DNA of 25,726 nt from Microcoleus asticus IPMA8 (GCF_013179805.1 NZ_SRRZ01000112.1:1-25726); one strand, 5' to 3'; positions 1 through 7,367 are shown, numbered from the stretch's first letter. A program made the numbers and translations. The notes: a model not told the origin generated them from the letters alone.

Positions 1-696
1 ATATTAAGGGAGAAGGAAGAGGGAAGAAGGAAGAAGGAAGAAGGAAGAGGGAAGAAGGAAGAAGGAAGAAGTAAGAAGGAAGAAGGAAGAAGGAAGATGG
101 AAGAAGGAAGAAGGAAGAAGGAAGACGGAAGAAGGAAGAAGGAAGAAGGAAGAAGGAAGAAGGAAGAAGGAAAAGACAATTCCCCATTCCCTATTCCCCA
201 TTCCCCATTCCCCATTCCCCATTCCCCATTCCCCATTATCAATATTCCCGATTGGCAGATGCGGCTGGAAGTTTTGATAGCTTATTTAGCACCGGAATAT
301 CGCGGCAAGGTGGCTGCAAATCTTCAGTTACCTGCTGACAGCATTAAGCGGCTGGAAGTGTTGGAAGCCGGAAAGAAGCAGTTAGCAGAGAATTTGCCTA
401 AATGCGAGTTGCCGAGTCAATTGGTGTTGCTGTTGAGGAATTATGAATTGCCGGTGTTAATTGCGATCGCCCTGCAAAGTCCGCGCAGTGCACGCCGCCA
501 AATTTGGGAATATCTCACCAGGTGGGCAAATGTTGAGCCGCCTTTGAATGGCAATGATTTGAAGGCTTTGGGTTATAAGCCTGGGCCTGGGTTTAAGCGA
601 ATGTTGGATGATTTGTTGGCTGCGAGGTTGGATGGCGATTTGGGCGATCGGGCTGCTGCTATCTCTTTCTTAGCAGAACGTTATCCTCAAACTTAG
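1..696 (+). CDS. C-terminal part of a CCA-adding/poly(A) polymerase-type tRNA nucleotidyltransferase (5' end outside window)
   Basis: The frame is open from base 1 to the TAG at 694-696, so the gene probably begins upstream of the window. From about base 256 the protein (MRLEVLIAYLAPEYRGKVA onward) reads like the helical C-terminal RNA-binding region of cyanobacterial class II tRNA nucleotidyltransferases, including an LNGNDLKALGYKPGPGFK segment followed by a helix rich in Leu and Ala. Such enzymes add A or CCA to tRNA 3' ends in the cytoplasm; in cyanobacteria they are often long proteins with CBS domains. The catalytic head is not visible. Bases 1-240 of the same frame encode low complexity: seven-residue units KKEEGRR, then PFPIPHS. 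That stretch is either a tolerated insert or the edge of a disrupted gene; if it is disrupted, the remaining ORF could start at ATG 259. The stop codon lies inside an inverted-repeat element. Family call is from recalled similarity. Confidence 0.6.
   Translation: MLREKEEGRRKKEEGRGKKEEGRSKKEEGRRKMEEGRRKKEDGRRKKEEGRRKKEEGKDNSPFPIPHSPFPIPHSPFPIINIPDWQMRLEVLIAYLAPEYRGKVAANLQLPADSIKRLEVLEAGKKQLAENLPKCELPSQLVLLLRNYELPVLIAIALQSPRSARRQIWEYLTRWANVEPPLNGNDLKALGYKPGPGFKRMLDDLLAARLDGDLGDRAAAISFLAERYPQT
7..174 (+). repeat. Heptanucleotide tandem repeat, GGAAGAA unit
   Basis: About 24 degenerate copies of the 7-bp unit GGAAGAA (variants GGAAGAG, GTAAGAA, GGAAGAT) make a purine-only + strand. Because 7 is not a multiple of 3, every frame reads a seven-residue peptide repeat: KKEEGRR on + and FFLLPSS on -. 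Heptanucleotide arrays are known from filamentous cyanobacteria as STRR sequences; here the array sits in an open frame. Confidence 0.9.
181..237 (+). repeat. Heptanucleotide tandem repeat, CCCCATT unit
   Basis: About eight copies of a 7-bp unit (CCCCATT, one CCCTATT variant) follow directly after the purine array. They are pyrimidine-rich, so the two arrays together form a purine-to-pyrimidine switch on one strand. In the open + frame it reads as PFPIPHS units. Confidence 0.9.
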
Positions 697-761
697 TAGA
701 GTGCGTCAGCAGCGCGTTATTTTTCTATAATTGATTAGCTAATTGCTGACACACTCTACTA
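694..761. repeat. 68-bp MITE-like inverted-repeat element
   Basis: An 18-base left arm TAGTAGAGTGCGTCAGCA (694-711) is matched by a right arm at 744-761 with a single mismatch, around a 32-nt AT-rich centre. The arms form a long hairpin in either transcript. The core resembles GTGCGTCA...TGACGCAC elements that I recall as dispersed in filamentous cyanobacteria. The first triplet of the left arm is the stop codon of the upstream gene, and the hairpin may also act as its terminator. Confidence 0.75.
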
Positions 762-830
762 AATTTTGATTTTTCAATCCCAAACAGGCTAACAAGCCGA
801 TCGCACTTTATTGATATTCCGAGAATTAAG

Positions 831-1286
831 GTGAAAAAACAGCGCGCTCCTGGTTTAATCGCAATTGTCCTTTACAAAACTTTTGTGGCTTCCCTCTTGA
901 TAGTAACTTCGCTCGCTTTGCTTTTTGCACTAAAAAATCATCAAGCCTTGGAAGATTTTTCGGAATGCTATTTATTAGAAACCAAACTGAAAATTGTAGA
1001 ATTTTTATTAGACAAAGTTCTACAAATCCAGCCTAAAACTTTACTGTTTAGCGGACTAGCTGCCGGAGTTTATGCAGTTTTAACTGTTTTGGAAGCGGTA
1101 GGTTTATGGTACGAAAAAGGTTGGGCTACAATTTTAGTTTTAGTGCTAGTAGGCATCAGTATTCCGCCTGAGATCTATGAGTTAGTTGAGGGTTTCACGG
1201 TAATTAAGTTAGCGGTATTTATCGCAAATATAGCCGTATTATGGTATTTGCTGCACCATTTGCCGAAGCACGGTAAGGGAGCTTAG
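831..1286 (+). CDS. DUF2127-like integral membrane protein
   Basis: A 151-residue protein starting at GTG 831. Four hydrophobic segments are visible at about residues 9-34, 69-90, 96-112 and 124-143, with a short basic N-terminus (MKKQR) and a basic C-terminal tail (HHLPKHGKG). The pattern of an N-terminal RAPGLIAIVLYK segment and a GLWYEKGWA turn before the third helix fits the DUF2127 family of small bacterial membrane proteins, whose role is not established. No clear Shine-Dalgarno is seen, only AAGG touching the start. It stands alone between the inverted-repeat element and an AT-rich gap. Family assignment is from memory and the function is unknown. Confidence 0.7.
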   Translation: MKKQRAPGLIAIVLYKTFVASLLIVTSLALLFALKNHQALEDFSECYLLETKLKIVEFLLDKVLQIQPKTLLFSGLAAGVYAVLTVLEAVGLWYEKGWATILVLVLVGISIPPEIYELVEGFTVIKLAVFIANIAVLWYLLHHLPKHGKGA

Positions 1287-1376
1287 AGTTCTGATGATTC
1301 AGAGGAAACTCTTTTGACTTAATAAATGTCAGCATTTTCAATCAGTAGGCGATTGACCATTCTATTTGTGATGCCT

Positions 1377-1547
1377 TTATCTGATAATTTTAAGTTTCAA
1401 GATGAAATATTCAGCTTTTCGGGCGCATTCTTGAGTGTATTCATAGTGTTTTTCATTTTTAATCATAGTTTCTACGCTCTTTATTTCCCCAAGATGAAGA
1501 GCGCCATTCATGAATTCACAAAATTGCTCATAAGTCAATATAAAACC
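1377..1547 (-). pseudogene. Possible relic of a HigBA-type toxin-antitoxin locus
   Basis: On the minus strand an ATG at 1466 opens a 29-residue reading frame starting MIKNEKHYEYTQECAR, which recalls the N-terminus of cyanobacterial HigA/XRE-like antitoxins, then ends early at 1377. Upstream in the same frame, back to a stop at 1548-1550, is a segment beginning FILTYEQF, reminiscent of the end of a HigB-like toxin (I-LTHAEYD). Neither a full toxin nor an antitoxin DNA-binding domain is present. This is inference from short matches; chance similarity is possible. Confidence 0.35.
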
Positions 1548-1647
1548 TCAATCTTTACAAAAATCGGCAAATTGTAAAGAGTTGCTAAAGTAAGGAGGGG
1601 TTATACCCCCCATGAGTTAGAGTCATATCATATAGATGCACCCTGAT

Positions 1648-1680
1648 GGCTTTCCCGTTCCACAAGAGCGGGATTTTTAT
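1648..1680 (+). terminator. Intrinsic terminator-like hairpin
   Basis: CCCGTTC (1654-1660) pairs with GAGCGGG (1666-1672) across CACAA, followed by ATTTTTAT. An outer arm GGCTTTCC (1648-1655) is also complementary to GGAAAGCC (1682-1689), giving an alternative fold that would swallow the U tract. It would end + strand transcripts entering the 1578-1840 gap. The gap 1690-1863 otherwise shows no convincing gene. Confidence 0.5.
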
Positions 1681-1863
1681 TGGAAAGCCGTAGCGTTAAG
1701 TTTCGCAATACCTACTACAGATAAAATGACGTGGGGATGCAAAGATTAAAGACATAGCAGAGCTAAAGCTAAAACAAGGGCGCTGATCGATCGAACCTCA
1801 CGCCCAACTCTGCGAAATAACCCAAAGGCGGTAGCATAGTTGGGGAAACGGCATCAACTGAAG

Positions 1864-3432
1864 ATGAACTTAGCGCCAGCAACAGTCCTGCAACAGGGCA
1901 AGTACACAATTAACGCGACTTTAGGTATAGGAGGGTTCGGCATCACTTACCGAGCTATCCACACCCATTTAAACCAAACCGTCGTACTCAAAACCCTCAA
2001 CGAAAGCCTGCGCCAACACCCAGAATCTGCCCAATTTCAGCAGCAGTTTATTGCCGAAGCCCAACGCCTGTCGCGGTGTCAGCATTCCAACATCGTCAGA
2101 GTAATCGACTTTTTTGAAGAAGCCGGACAGTCTTTTATAGCAATGGACTACATTCCGGGCCAAACTCTCGCCCAAATAGTAGAAACCGATCGGCCATTGC
2201 CAGAAGCCCAGGCTTTGCACTACATTCGGCAAATAGCCTCAGCCTTAAGTACAGTTCACCACAGCGGATTGCTGCACGGAGATATCAAGCCAGAAAATAT
2301 TATCCGGCGAGCCGATTCTCACCTCGTAATGTTAATAGACTTCGGCATTGCCCGCGGCTTTACCGCCGGCACCAAACAAACGCACACTAACTTGCTCTCG
2401 CCCGGGTACGCGCCGATTGAACAATACCTCTATGACGGTAAATGTACACCGGCCACAGACATCTACGCGATCGCAGCCACCCTCTACTACTTACTCTCCG
2501 GCGTGGCGCCCGTAGCAGCACCCCTGCGCGATCGCATTCCCCTGGCCGAGTTGCGGCAATTTCAGCCCAATCTCAGCCCCGGAATCGAGCGAGCCATCCT
2601 TCAGGGACTCGAAATCGACCCCCACAACCGCCCTCAGACAGTGGAAAATTGGCTCACCATGCTGCAAGAAACAGAGCGAGTATCAGCAAACAGAAAAGGC
2701 AAGCAAACTATGCGATTGCCTGCACCTCCCCCACTGCCGTTGACTTTGCTGGCCTTTGTCGTAACGGCTGCAATTGCAGGCTGGATGGGTTTTGACCTGG
2801 CTTGGCGCTACAGCAGCAGTCTCAGCAGCAATAGACCCCAAATTGAATCCTTCCCATCTCTCGAAGATTTGCTCAAATCCCGCGATTTGTCTGGGCCGAT
2901 GTTCCGGCAGCCGTCTGTCGAAAGCAGCCCTCTCTACCCGATCGAGCTCAACAAGCCCCCCAAACCCCCCTTAGAAAGCAGCAACATTCCCGAACCGATC
3001 GATCCCTCAGAAACTAGCGCCGAACCTTCAGAGATCCCAACCCCGGAAACTCCAGCTCCAGAGCCCGAAGCGGAACCTGAGCCATCCCCGACGCCAGAGC
3101 CACAAGAGCAGCCTTCTGAGTCCCCCATTCCGGAGCCTCAAACCCAAATCGAGCCAGCACCCCAACCAGAACCCGCACCAGTACCGGAAGTTGCGCCCCT
3201 GCCTGCAGAACCGCCCTCCGCACCCGCCCCGCCTGCCCCTGAGAGTGCTAGTCCTGAAACCTTGCCACCCTCGGAATCCCCGCCGCCAGTAATAGCGTCG
3301 CCGATCGAGCGATCGCCTGAGCCTGCGATACCGAGCAGCAGTGGCAGCAATTCAGATAGTTCGATCGCACCTTACTCACCACCCCCTGTGGCAGATCCCA
3401 CTGTGCCTTTTCCTGAACCTGCGACAAATTAG
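1864..3432 (+). CDS. Membrane-anchored Ser/Thr protein kinase with Pro/Glu-rich tail
   Basis: A 522-residue eukaryotic-type (Hanks) protein kinase that phosphorylates Ser/Thr on unknown targets. Visible motifs: glycine loop GIGGFGITYRA (21-31), ATP-anchoring Lys43 in VVLKTL, likely helix-C Glu65, catalytic HGDIKPEN (138-145, Asp140, with Gly replacing the usual Arg), DFG (159-161), GYAPIEQY in the P+1 region (181-188), and DIYAIAATLYYLLSG. A single transmembrane helix lies at about 291-313. After it come about 210 residues dominated by Pro, Glu and Ser, probably an unstructured outer tail; it lacks recognisable PASTA, TPR or WD40 sensor domains. ATG 1864 is chosen over in-frame TTG 1840 because the kinase fold starts shortly after it; the ribosome site is weak. 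The gene stands alone between terminator-like hairpins. Confidence 0.9.
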   Translation: MNLAPATVLQQGKYTINATLGIGGFGITYRAIHTHLNQTVVLKTLNESLRQHPESAQFQQQFIAEAQRLSRCQHSNIVRVIDFFEEAGQSFIAMDYIPGQTLAQIVETDRPLPEAQALHYIRQIASALSTVHHSGLLHGDIKPENIIRRADSHLVMLIDFGIARGFTAGTKQTHTNLLSPGYAPIEQYLYDGKCTPATDIYAIAATLYYLLSGVAPVAAPLRDRIPLAELRQFQPNLSPGIERAILQGLEIDPHNRPQTVENWLTMLQETERVSANRKGKQTMRLPAPPPLPLTLLAFVVTAAIAGWMGFDLAWRYSSSLSSNRPQIESFPSLEDLLKSRDLSGPMFRQPSVESSPLYPIELNKPPKPPLESSNIPEPIDPSETSAEPSEIPTPETPAPEPEAEPEPSPTPEPQEQPSESPIPEPQTQIEPAPQPEPAPVPEVAPLPAEPPSAPAPPAPESASPETLPPSESPPPVIASPIERSPEPAIPSSSGSNSDSSIAPYSPPPVADPTVPFPEPATN

Positions 3433-3450
3433 TATTGTTTTTGTTGGTTA

Positions 3451-3475
3451 CAAGTGCGGACAAACACTTGGTTTT
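3451..3475 (+). terminator. Weak terminator downstream of the kinase gene
   Basis: CAAGTG (3451-3456) pairs with CACTTG (3465-3470), then GTTTT follows. An overlapping palindrome TTTTATG/CATAAAA lies at 3472-3488. The 6-bp stem is short, so termination is only plausible. Confidence 0.4.
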
Positions 3476-3513
3476 ATGAGCCATAAAATATCGGCTCAGT
3501 AGTGGAGATAACA

Positions 3514-3663
3514 ATGCTTTTGCTAGCCAATGACTATCTCAGAAAACCTTCTGTAGAATCGGAAAATTCCAACAGTCGCGGTCTGAGTTTATCCAATATT
3601 TCCTATTACCTCTGCCATCCAAATGCCCGCCTCAAAAAAAAGCAGGACTATTGGATATTGTGA
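3514..3663 (+). CDS. Possible 49-residue small protein
   Basis: ATG 3514 is preceded by GGAG (3504-3507), a spacing of six bases, and the frame runs 49 codons to TGA 3661-3663. The product starts MLLLANDYLRKPSVESEN and ends in a basic stretch (LKKKQDYWIL). It has no membrane segment or known motif. The ribosome site is the main support; composition is unremarkable and I do not recognise the protein. It could equally be part of an untranslated leader or chance ORF. Confidence 0.25.
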   Translation: MLLLANDYLRKPSVESENSNSRGLSLSNISYYLCHPNARLKKKQDYWIL

Positions 3664-3672
3664 TTTAAATTA

Positions 3673-3681
3673 TGTTATAAT
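3673..3681 (+). promoter_or_regulatory. Extended -10 promoter
   Basis: TGTTATAAT combines an extended-TG motif with a perfect TATAAT hexamer at 3676-3681. A poor -35 candidate (TTGGAT, 3651-3656) lies 19 bases upstream. A transcript starting near 3688 would have a leader of about 270 nt before the gene at 3955. A second TATAAT at 3921-3926 lies nearer that gene but lacks a well-spaced -35. Confidence 0.45.
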
Positions 3682-3954
3682 ACGTGCGCGACGCTGAGGT
3701 AGTGTGATCTCGTTTATTACTGTTGCCAAGCTGCAAACATTTTTGTACAAAGCAACCCCAACCTCAAATTTCAGCGAATGTCAGCCAGGCTTTTTGGCTG
3801 AGTCATTGCGCCTCTGACTGTTCAAACTCTCAAGAATCCCATCCCCGACAAAGGGGTGAGATTGTCCGTTACCCCAAACTTCCTTCCTTTGGGAGCAAGC
3901 ATCATCGGGGACAAGCAAGTTATAATTTGTTGCGGAAGCGCACAGAGATTTTTT

Positions 3955-4284
3955 ATGAGTAAACCCCCAGTTCATGCTTTTTTTGTAGGCCGAGCACTTG
4001 CCGAAGCACTGTACGAGCAATTAGAAAGCGCAGCAACCAACGCTTTCTCTGAACTCGGTAAATTTGACGCAGAACAAAGAGAACGCCTGCGACAGTTCAC
4101 CGATCGAGTTGTGGAACGGGCAAACAAAGCTGCGGATGAGGCAATGCAGACCAGAACTGGCACTGCAACCACAACCATTCAAGACATTCATCCCGCAGAG
4201 CTGCAAGCGACTATTGACGAGCTGCGCGCCGAAGTGGCAATGGTGCGCTCCCAATTGCAGCGCTACCGCAGCAGTTTGCCCTAG
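3955..4284 (+). CDS. Small conserved cyanobacterial protein (DUF6825/thylakoid-associated type)
   Basis: A 109-residue protein beginning MSKPPVHAFFVGRALAEALYEQ. This N-terminus, followed by SELGKFDAEQRERLRQF and long amphipathic helices rich in Glu, Arg and Ala, matches a small protein conserved in cyanobacteria and recorded as thylakoid-associated; I recall it as DUF6825. The second half is largely coiled-coil-like (LQATIDELRAEVAMVRSQLQRY). No membrane segment or catalytic motif is visible, and the biochemical role is not known to me. ATG 3955 is preferred to in-frame GTG 3856 because the conserved block starts exactly there and the extra 33 residues look non-coding. It precedes the ABC1-kinase gene by about 110 nt on the same strand, so joint transcription is possible. 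Confidence 0.75.
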   Translation: MSKPPVHAFFVGRALAEALYEQLESAATNAFSELGKFDAEQRERLRQFTDRVVERANKAADEAMQTRTGTATTTIQDIHPAELQATIDELRAEVAMVRSQLQRYRSSLP

Positions 4285-4321
4285 CGCTCGATCCGACCAC
4301 AACTATTATTTACGACTACGC

Positions 4322-4341
4322 GAGCGCAAAGCACTGCGCTC
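4322..4341. repeat. Short hairpin between two genes
   Basis: GAGCGCA (4322-4328) pairs with TGCGCTC (4335-4341) across AAGCAC. No U tract follows, so it is not a canonical terminator. It could stabilise or process a transcript joining the genes on either side. Confidence 0.4.
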
Positions 4342-4398
4342 CTGCGCTCCTATCTGCAATCAAAGCCAAAACATAAAATAAGCAATTTGGGAACCCAA

Positions 4399-6165
4399 GT
4401 GTCTGCTCTCCTTGATGACTCTGTTAATCGCCAGCGCTCCAAAAAGCTCGCTGGCGCAGGCGATGAGCCAAAAACTGCTGATAAATCCTACAAAAGTAAA
4501 GCTTATCGCTGGAATCGCGAAAAATACTCCCGGAAGCGGCGCTTCTTCGACATTTGGGCCTTTGTCTTGCTCTGGCTGGCTTCGCTGTGGCTCGACAGCA
4601 AAAATTGGAGCTACTGGGGAGGCGTGACTGAAGAAAAGAAAGTTGCCAGACGCCGCTTTCAAGCTATCTGGGTTCGAGAAACACTCTTGGATTTGGGACC
4701 GACTTTCATTAAAGTTGGGCAGTTATTTTCCACCCGTGCCGATTTGTTCCCGGCAGAGTTTGTCGAGGAACTTTCTAAGCTGCAAGATAAAGTGCCTGCT
4801 TTCAGCTACCAGCAGTTAGAGGTAATTGTCGAGCAAGATTTGGGCAAGACTGTTCAAGAACTGTACCGCAGCTTTGACCCGGTGCCCCTGGCCGCTGCAA
4901 GTCTGGGTCAGGTACACAAAGCTCAACTGCATTCGGGCCCGGAAGTGGTGGTCAAGGTGCAGCGACCGGGACTGCGGAAGCTGTTCGAGATCGATTTGCA
5001 AATTCTTAAGGGAATTGCCCGCTACTTTCAAAACCATCCTAAGTGGGGTCACGGCCGAGATTGGATGGGGATTTATGAGGAATGCTGTCGCATTCTCTGG
5101 CTGGAAATTGACTATCTCCATGAAGGCAGGAATGCTGATACTTTTCGCCGCAATTTTAGCAACTGTGACTGGGTGCGGGTGCCGAGGGTTTATTGGCGGT
5201 ACGCGGCTCCGCGAGTGCTGACTTTGGAATACCTGCCGGGAATTAAAATCAGCCACTACGAAGCTTTGGAAGCGGCCGGTATCGATCGTAAGTTAATCGC
5301 TCAGTTGGGGGCAAAAGCTTATTTGCGACAGTTGCTCAACGACGGCTTTTTCCACGCTGACCCACATCCCGGCAACATTGCTGTTAGTGCTGACAGTTGT
5401 CTGATTTTCTACGATTTTGGCATGATGGGGCAAATCCAGTCGAACGTCCGCGAAGGACTGATGGAGACGCTCTACGGCATTGCTTCTAAGGATGGACAGC
5501 GGATTATGGATTCTCTGATCGAGTTGGGAGCTTTGGTGCCTACGGGTGATATGAGTCCGGTGCGCCGATCGATCCAGTATATGCTGGACAACTTCATGGA
5601 CAAGCCTTTTGAAAATCAGTCGGTGAGCGCGATTACGGACGACCTTTACGATATTGCCTACAACCAACCTTTTCGCTTCCCAGCTACTTTTACTTTTGTA
5701 ATGCGAGCTTTTTCTACCATCGAAGGGGTAGGCCGAGGTTTAGATCCCGAGTTCAACTTTATGGAGGTGGCACAACCTTTTGCCATGCAGCTTATGAGTA
5801 ATGGAAATGGCCCTGATACAGGTAGCAGCATTTTTAACGAAATCGGCCGTCAGGCGGCTCAGGTGAGTTCGACTGCTTTGAGTCTGCCCCGCCGGATTGA
5901 GGAGACTATTGACAAACTCGAACAGGGAGATTTGCGGATTCGCGTCCGTTCTGCAGAAACAGAGCGCTTGCTTCGCCGCATGAGCAGCGCTCAAATGGGC
6001 ACGAATTATGCTTTGGTGATGAGTGCTTTTACTTTGTCGGCAACAATTTTGTTTGTTAGCAATCAAGTCTGGCCGGCTGTGGCTGTGGCAGTGCTGGCGG
6101 CGGGTGCAGGGTTTGCTCTGTTGCGTTTGTTCAAGCGGATCGATCGTTTAGACAGGATGTCATAA
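4399..6165 (+). CDS. ABC1/AarF/UbiB-family atypical kinase
   Basis: A 588-residue ABC1 (UbiB/ADCK) family protein. These atypical kinases or ATPases support isoprenoid-quinone metabolism; plastid relatives sit in thylakoids and plastoglobules. Hallmarks visible: the KxGQ motif (KVGQ, 105-108, in GPTFIKVGQLFSTRADL), the Ala-rich loop replacing the glycine loop (PLAAASLGQVHKA, 163-174 region), ATP-site Lys186 in VVVKVQRPG, catalytic NDGFFHADPHPGN (314-326, Asp321 and Asn326), and DFG (339-341). Two C-terminal hydrophobic helices (about 535-575) would anchor it in a membrane, as in UbiB; an N-terminal hydrophobic stretch lies at 50-66. GTG 4399 has GGGA six bases upstream; in-frame TTG 4387 is the alternative. 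Substrate and exact pathway cannot be read from the sequence. Confidence 0.93.
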   Translation: MSALLDDSVNRQRSKKLAGAGDEPKTADKSYKSKAYRWNREKYSRKRRFFDIWAFVLLWLASLWLDSKNWSYWGGVTEEKKVARRRFQAIWVRETLLDLGPTFIKVGQLFSTRADLFPAEFVEELSKLQDKVPAFSYQQLEVIVEQDLGKTVQELYRSFDPVPLAAASLGQVHKAQLHSGPEVVVKVQRPGLRKLFEIDLQILKGIARYFQNHPKWGHGRDWMGIYEECCRILWLEIDYLHEGRNADTFRRNFSNCDWVRVPRVYWRYAAPRVLTLEYLPGIKISHYEALEAAGIDRKLIAQLGAKAYLRQLLNDGFFHADPHPGNIAVSADSCLIFYDFGMMGQIQSNVREGLMETLYGIASKDGQRIMDSLIELGALVPTGDMSPVRRSIQYMLDNFMDKPFENQSVSAITDDLYDIAYNQPFRFPATFTFVMRAFSTIEGVGRGLDPEFNFMEVAQPFAMQLMSNGNGPDTGSSIFNEIGRQAAQVSSTALSLPRRIEETIDKLEQGDLRIRVRSAETERLLRRMSSAQMGTNYALVMSAFTLSATILFVSNQVWPAVAVAVLAAGAGFALLRLFKRIDRLDRMS

Positions 6166-6207
6166 TTGTGCAATTTGGGATTTGAAATTTCAGGTTGGAA
6201 ATTTCTC

Positions 6208-6248
6208 GCCAGCCAAAATTTGACATCGAATGTTAAGTTTTGGCTGGC
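6208..6248. repeat. Long hairpin: 19-bp stem with 3-nt loop
   Basis: GCCAGCCAAAATTTGACAT (6208-6226) pairs with 6230-6248 around the loop CGA. Of 19 pairs, 17 are Watson-Crick and two are G-U in the + transcript. It starts 42 bases after the ABC1-kinase stop codon. No U tract follows. The left flank ATTTCTCGCCAGC recurs at 6316-6328, suggesting a remnant of a duplicated or mobile repeat. The rest of 6166-6582 shows no convincing gene. Confidence 0.7.
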
Positions 6249-6582
6249 TGACAACACATTGCTAAAATTTACAGCACTTACACGCTTTGACGCTAAAAAC
6301 CCCGTCGCTTCCTAGATTTCTCGCCAGCTAAACCTCTGATTTTTTGTAGAAATCCTGTTTTTTTTTGCACGTGGTGCTTAATTTACTGAATTTACCAAAA
6401 TTTTAAGACGGGATTACCATGAAATCGATCTACAATATGAGGTCAAGGTAGTACAATTTTTCCACAACTCGCGATCGCAGGTGGCAGAAATTTCAAGTTC
6501 CCTTCGGGATTTAAGTTTTGGAAGAAAACATTGCACCACTTCAATCAAGCTTTTAAGTTCGATGAGTCCAATCAGGCAATCT

Positions 6583-7314
6583 ATGAAACGCTCTTTCGCA
6601 GGTAAGACAGACACAGGGCTAGTTCGTTCAGTAAATCAGGATTCATACTACATTGACTCTGACGGGCGATTTTTCATAGTAGCCGACGGAATGGGAGGAC
6701 ACGCCGGAGGTCAAGAAGCCAGCCGGATTGCGACTCAGGCGATTCAATCTTATTTGCTCGAACATTGGGAAGGGCCTGAGGATTCTCCGCTGTTGTTGGA
6801 AAAGGCTTTTTTAATTGCCAATCAAGCAATTTTGACGGATCAGCTAGACCACCCCGAGCGTGCTGATATGGGGACTACGGCTGTGGTTCTCATGTTTAGG
6901 GATGAAAACCGACCTTGGTGCGCTAATATCGGAGACTCTCGCTTGTACCGGCTGCACGGCTCTCGCTTGGAGCAGATTACTGAAGACCAGACTTGGGTGG
7001 CTCAGGCTGTGAAAAGAAAGGCCCTAACTCCCGACCAAGCTCGCAGTCATCCTTGGCGTCACGTTTTGTCCCAGTGTTTGGGCCGCGATGATGTGCGGGA
7101 AATAGATATTTTGCCGGTGGACGTGCAGCCTGGGGATCGCTTGCTGCTGTGCAGCGACGGCTTGACTGAGGAACTGTCCGATCCTTTGATTGCTTCGCCA
7201 CTGAAGTCGATTCGCGCCTGCGAGGGCGCTGCAACTGCTTTGATTCAAGCAGCTAAGGATAAAGGGGGACGCGATAATATTACTGTGGTGATCGTGACGA
7301 TCGACCTCAAATAA
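6583..7314 (+). CDS. PP2C-type Ser/Thr protein phosphatase
   Basis: A 243-residue metal-dependent protein phosphatase of the PP2C (PPM/Stp1) family, the usual reversing partner of Hanks kinases. Motifs in order: RSVNQD (15-20), ADGMGGH (34-40, metal ligands Asp35-Gly36), MGTTAVV, IGDSRLYRL, LLLCSDGLTEEL, and GGRDNITVV near the C-terminus, completing the metal site. Its length is typical of a lone bacterial PP2C domain, with no added sensor or membrane anchor, so it should be cytoplasmic. ATG 6583 is chosen because the fold begins at once (MKRSFAGKTDTG); ATG 6562 is in frame and would add seven residues. A kinase gene lies 3.1 kb upstream on the same strand, but nothing links the two directly. 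anmK follows 53 bases later, probably in one transcript. Confidence 0.95.
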   Translation: MKRSFAGKTDTGLVRSVNQDSYYIDSDGRFFIVADGMGGHAGGQEASRIATQAIQSYLLEHWEGPEDSPLLLEKAFLIANQAILTDQLDHPERADMGTTAVVLMFRDENRPWCANIGDSRLYRLHGSRLEQITEDQTWVAQAVKRKALTPDQARSHPWRHVLSQCLGRDDVREIDILPVDVQPGDRLLLCSDGLTEELSDPLIASPLKSIRACEGAATALIQAAKDKGGRDNITVVIVTIDLK

Positions 7315-7331
7315 ATCGGGCAACCCCCCGG

Positions 7332-7366
7332 AAAATCTAAAATCTAAAATCTAAAATCTAAAATTT
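7332..7366 (+). repeat. Heptanucleotide repeat AAAATCT next to the anmK start
   Basis: Four AAAATCT units and a fifth AAAATTT run to one base before the anmK ATG, occupying the place where a Shine-Dalgarno would normally be. No purine-rich ribosome site remains between the PP2C stop and anmK. Confidence 0.9.
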
Positions 7367-7367
7367 A

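Noticed and set aside
4..222. Minus-strand 72-codon ORF of FFLLPSS repeats
   Set aside because: Purely a product of the heptad arrays read on the other strand.
1326..1577. Plus-strand 83-codon ORF, hydrophobic
   Set aside because: No ribosome site, AT-driven composition, and the opposite strand carries a more suggestive toxin-antitoxin-like fragment. Kept out as a gene, though it is not excluded.
2934..3350. Gly/Ser-rich minus-strand ORFs over the kinase tail
   Set aside because: Shadows of the Pro/Glu-rich plus-strand coding sequence.
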